Below, in pieces: positions 6,687 through 6,778 of a stretch of DNA of 6,778 nucleotides (position 1 is the first letter of the stretch; every line of letters starts with the position of its first letter). This stretch comes from an uncultured Lachnospiraceae bacterium (lineage in GTDB: Bacteria > Bacillota_A > Clostridia > Lachnospirales > Lachnospiraceae). The stretch is taken from NCBI GenBank assembly GCA_900556645.1, contig USPJ01000063.1, positions 1-6,778 on the forward strand, written 5' to 3'. The notes below the pieces were generated by a model. That model had not been told where the DNA came from, did no database searches, and saw only the letters and a program-made list of their open reading frames with translations. A program made the position numbers and the translations under genes.

Positions 6687-6715
6687 TTGACAAAAAAATA
6701 ACATAGTATTATCAT
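6687..6715 (+). promoter_or_regulatory. Strong promoter for an FMN-riboswitch-controlled transcript
   Basis: A perfect TTGACA (6687-6692) is followed after 17 bases by TATCAT (6710-6715), which matches 5 of 6 consensus bases. Transcription should begin near 6722, about 18 bases before the conserved FMN riboswitch sequence. Confidence 0.8.
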
Positions 6716-6739
6716 AACTATTGAATAATTTAATACAGA

Positions 6740-6778
6740 AAATTCTTCGGGGCAGGGTGCAATTCCCGATCGGCGGTT
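6740..6778 (+). ncRNA. FMN riboswitch (RFN element), 3'-truncated by the window edge
   Basis: The sequence from 6743 to 6778 follows the highly conserved 5' part of the RFN element: TTCTTCGGGGCAGGGTG, then AATTCCCGA, then CGGCGGTT. GGG (6755-6757) can pair with CCC (6765-6767) in the P2 hairpin. The remaining helices and the 3' strand of P1 lie outside the window. FMN riboswitches usually repress riboflavin synthesis genes (ribDEAH) or riboflavin transporters (ribU) when FMN is plentiful, so one of these should follow to the right. Which one cannot be told from this window. Confidence 0.93.

Noticed and set aside
6263..6715. 150-codon open frame on the minus strand opposite cdd
   Set aside because: It is antisense to cdd and continues across the promoter and AT-rich DNA; it is a shadow frame with no recognisable domain.
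1..6778. CRISPR array, insertion sequence, tRNA or defence genes
   Set aside because: No direct-repeat array, transposase, cloverleaf or defence-type domain was seen on either strand; all long coding frames are housekeeping or fermentation genes.

Overview
The window looks like chromosome of an anaerobic, fermentative Firmicute, most likely a gut clostridium of the Lachnospiraceae type. The reasons are strong AGGAGG-type ribosome binding sites, moderate-to-low GC content, a housekeeping operon order (nadD-yqeK-rsfS) common in Clostridia, a pyruvate formate-lyase locus, and ZTP-class and FMN-class riboswitches. The family or genus assignment is an inference, because no rRNA gene is present.

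Layout. Positions 1-1476 (+) hold the 3' end of nadD (cut by the window edge), then yqeK and rsfS, tightly packed and probably one operon entering from the left. Positions 1486-1620 hold a likely promoter followed by a complete ZTP (pfl-motif) riboswitch with an expression platform. It leads directly into pflB (1657-3885) and pflA (3898-4629), the pyruvate formate-lyase and its radical-SAM activase. A hairpin at 4634-4667 has T-runs on both sides and separates pflA from the convergent citrate synthase gene (complement 4672-6036). A 211-base AT-rich divergent region (6037-6247) carries the citrate synthase promoter and the leader of cdd (cytidine deaminase, 6248-6646). The last 130 bases hold a near-consensus promoter and the first part of an FMN (RFN) riboswitch, whose target gene lies beyond the right edge.

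How the genes fit together. PflB and PflA convert pyruvate and CoA to acetyl-CoA and formate. In an anaerobe formate is a main source of 10-formyl-tetrahydrofolate. ZTP (ZMP) accumulates when 10-formyl-tetrahydrofolate is short, so a ZTP switch in front of pflB fits a feedback that raises formate supply when one-carbon units run low. Citrate synthase next door consumes acetyl-CoA, probably for 2-oxoglutarate and glutamate synthesis. The nadD-yqeK-rsfS group serves NAD synthesis, dinucleotide turnover and ribosome silencing.

No unknown multi-gene system was found: every gene belongs to a well-known family. The most informative part is the ZTP riboswitch, where the aptamer, a terminator and a competing hairpin can all be traced to specific bases.
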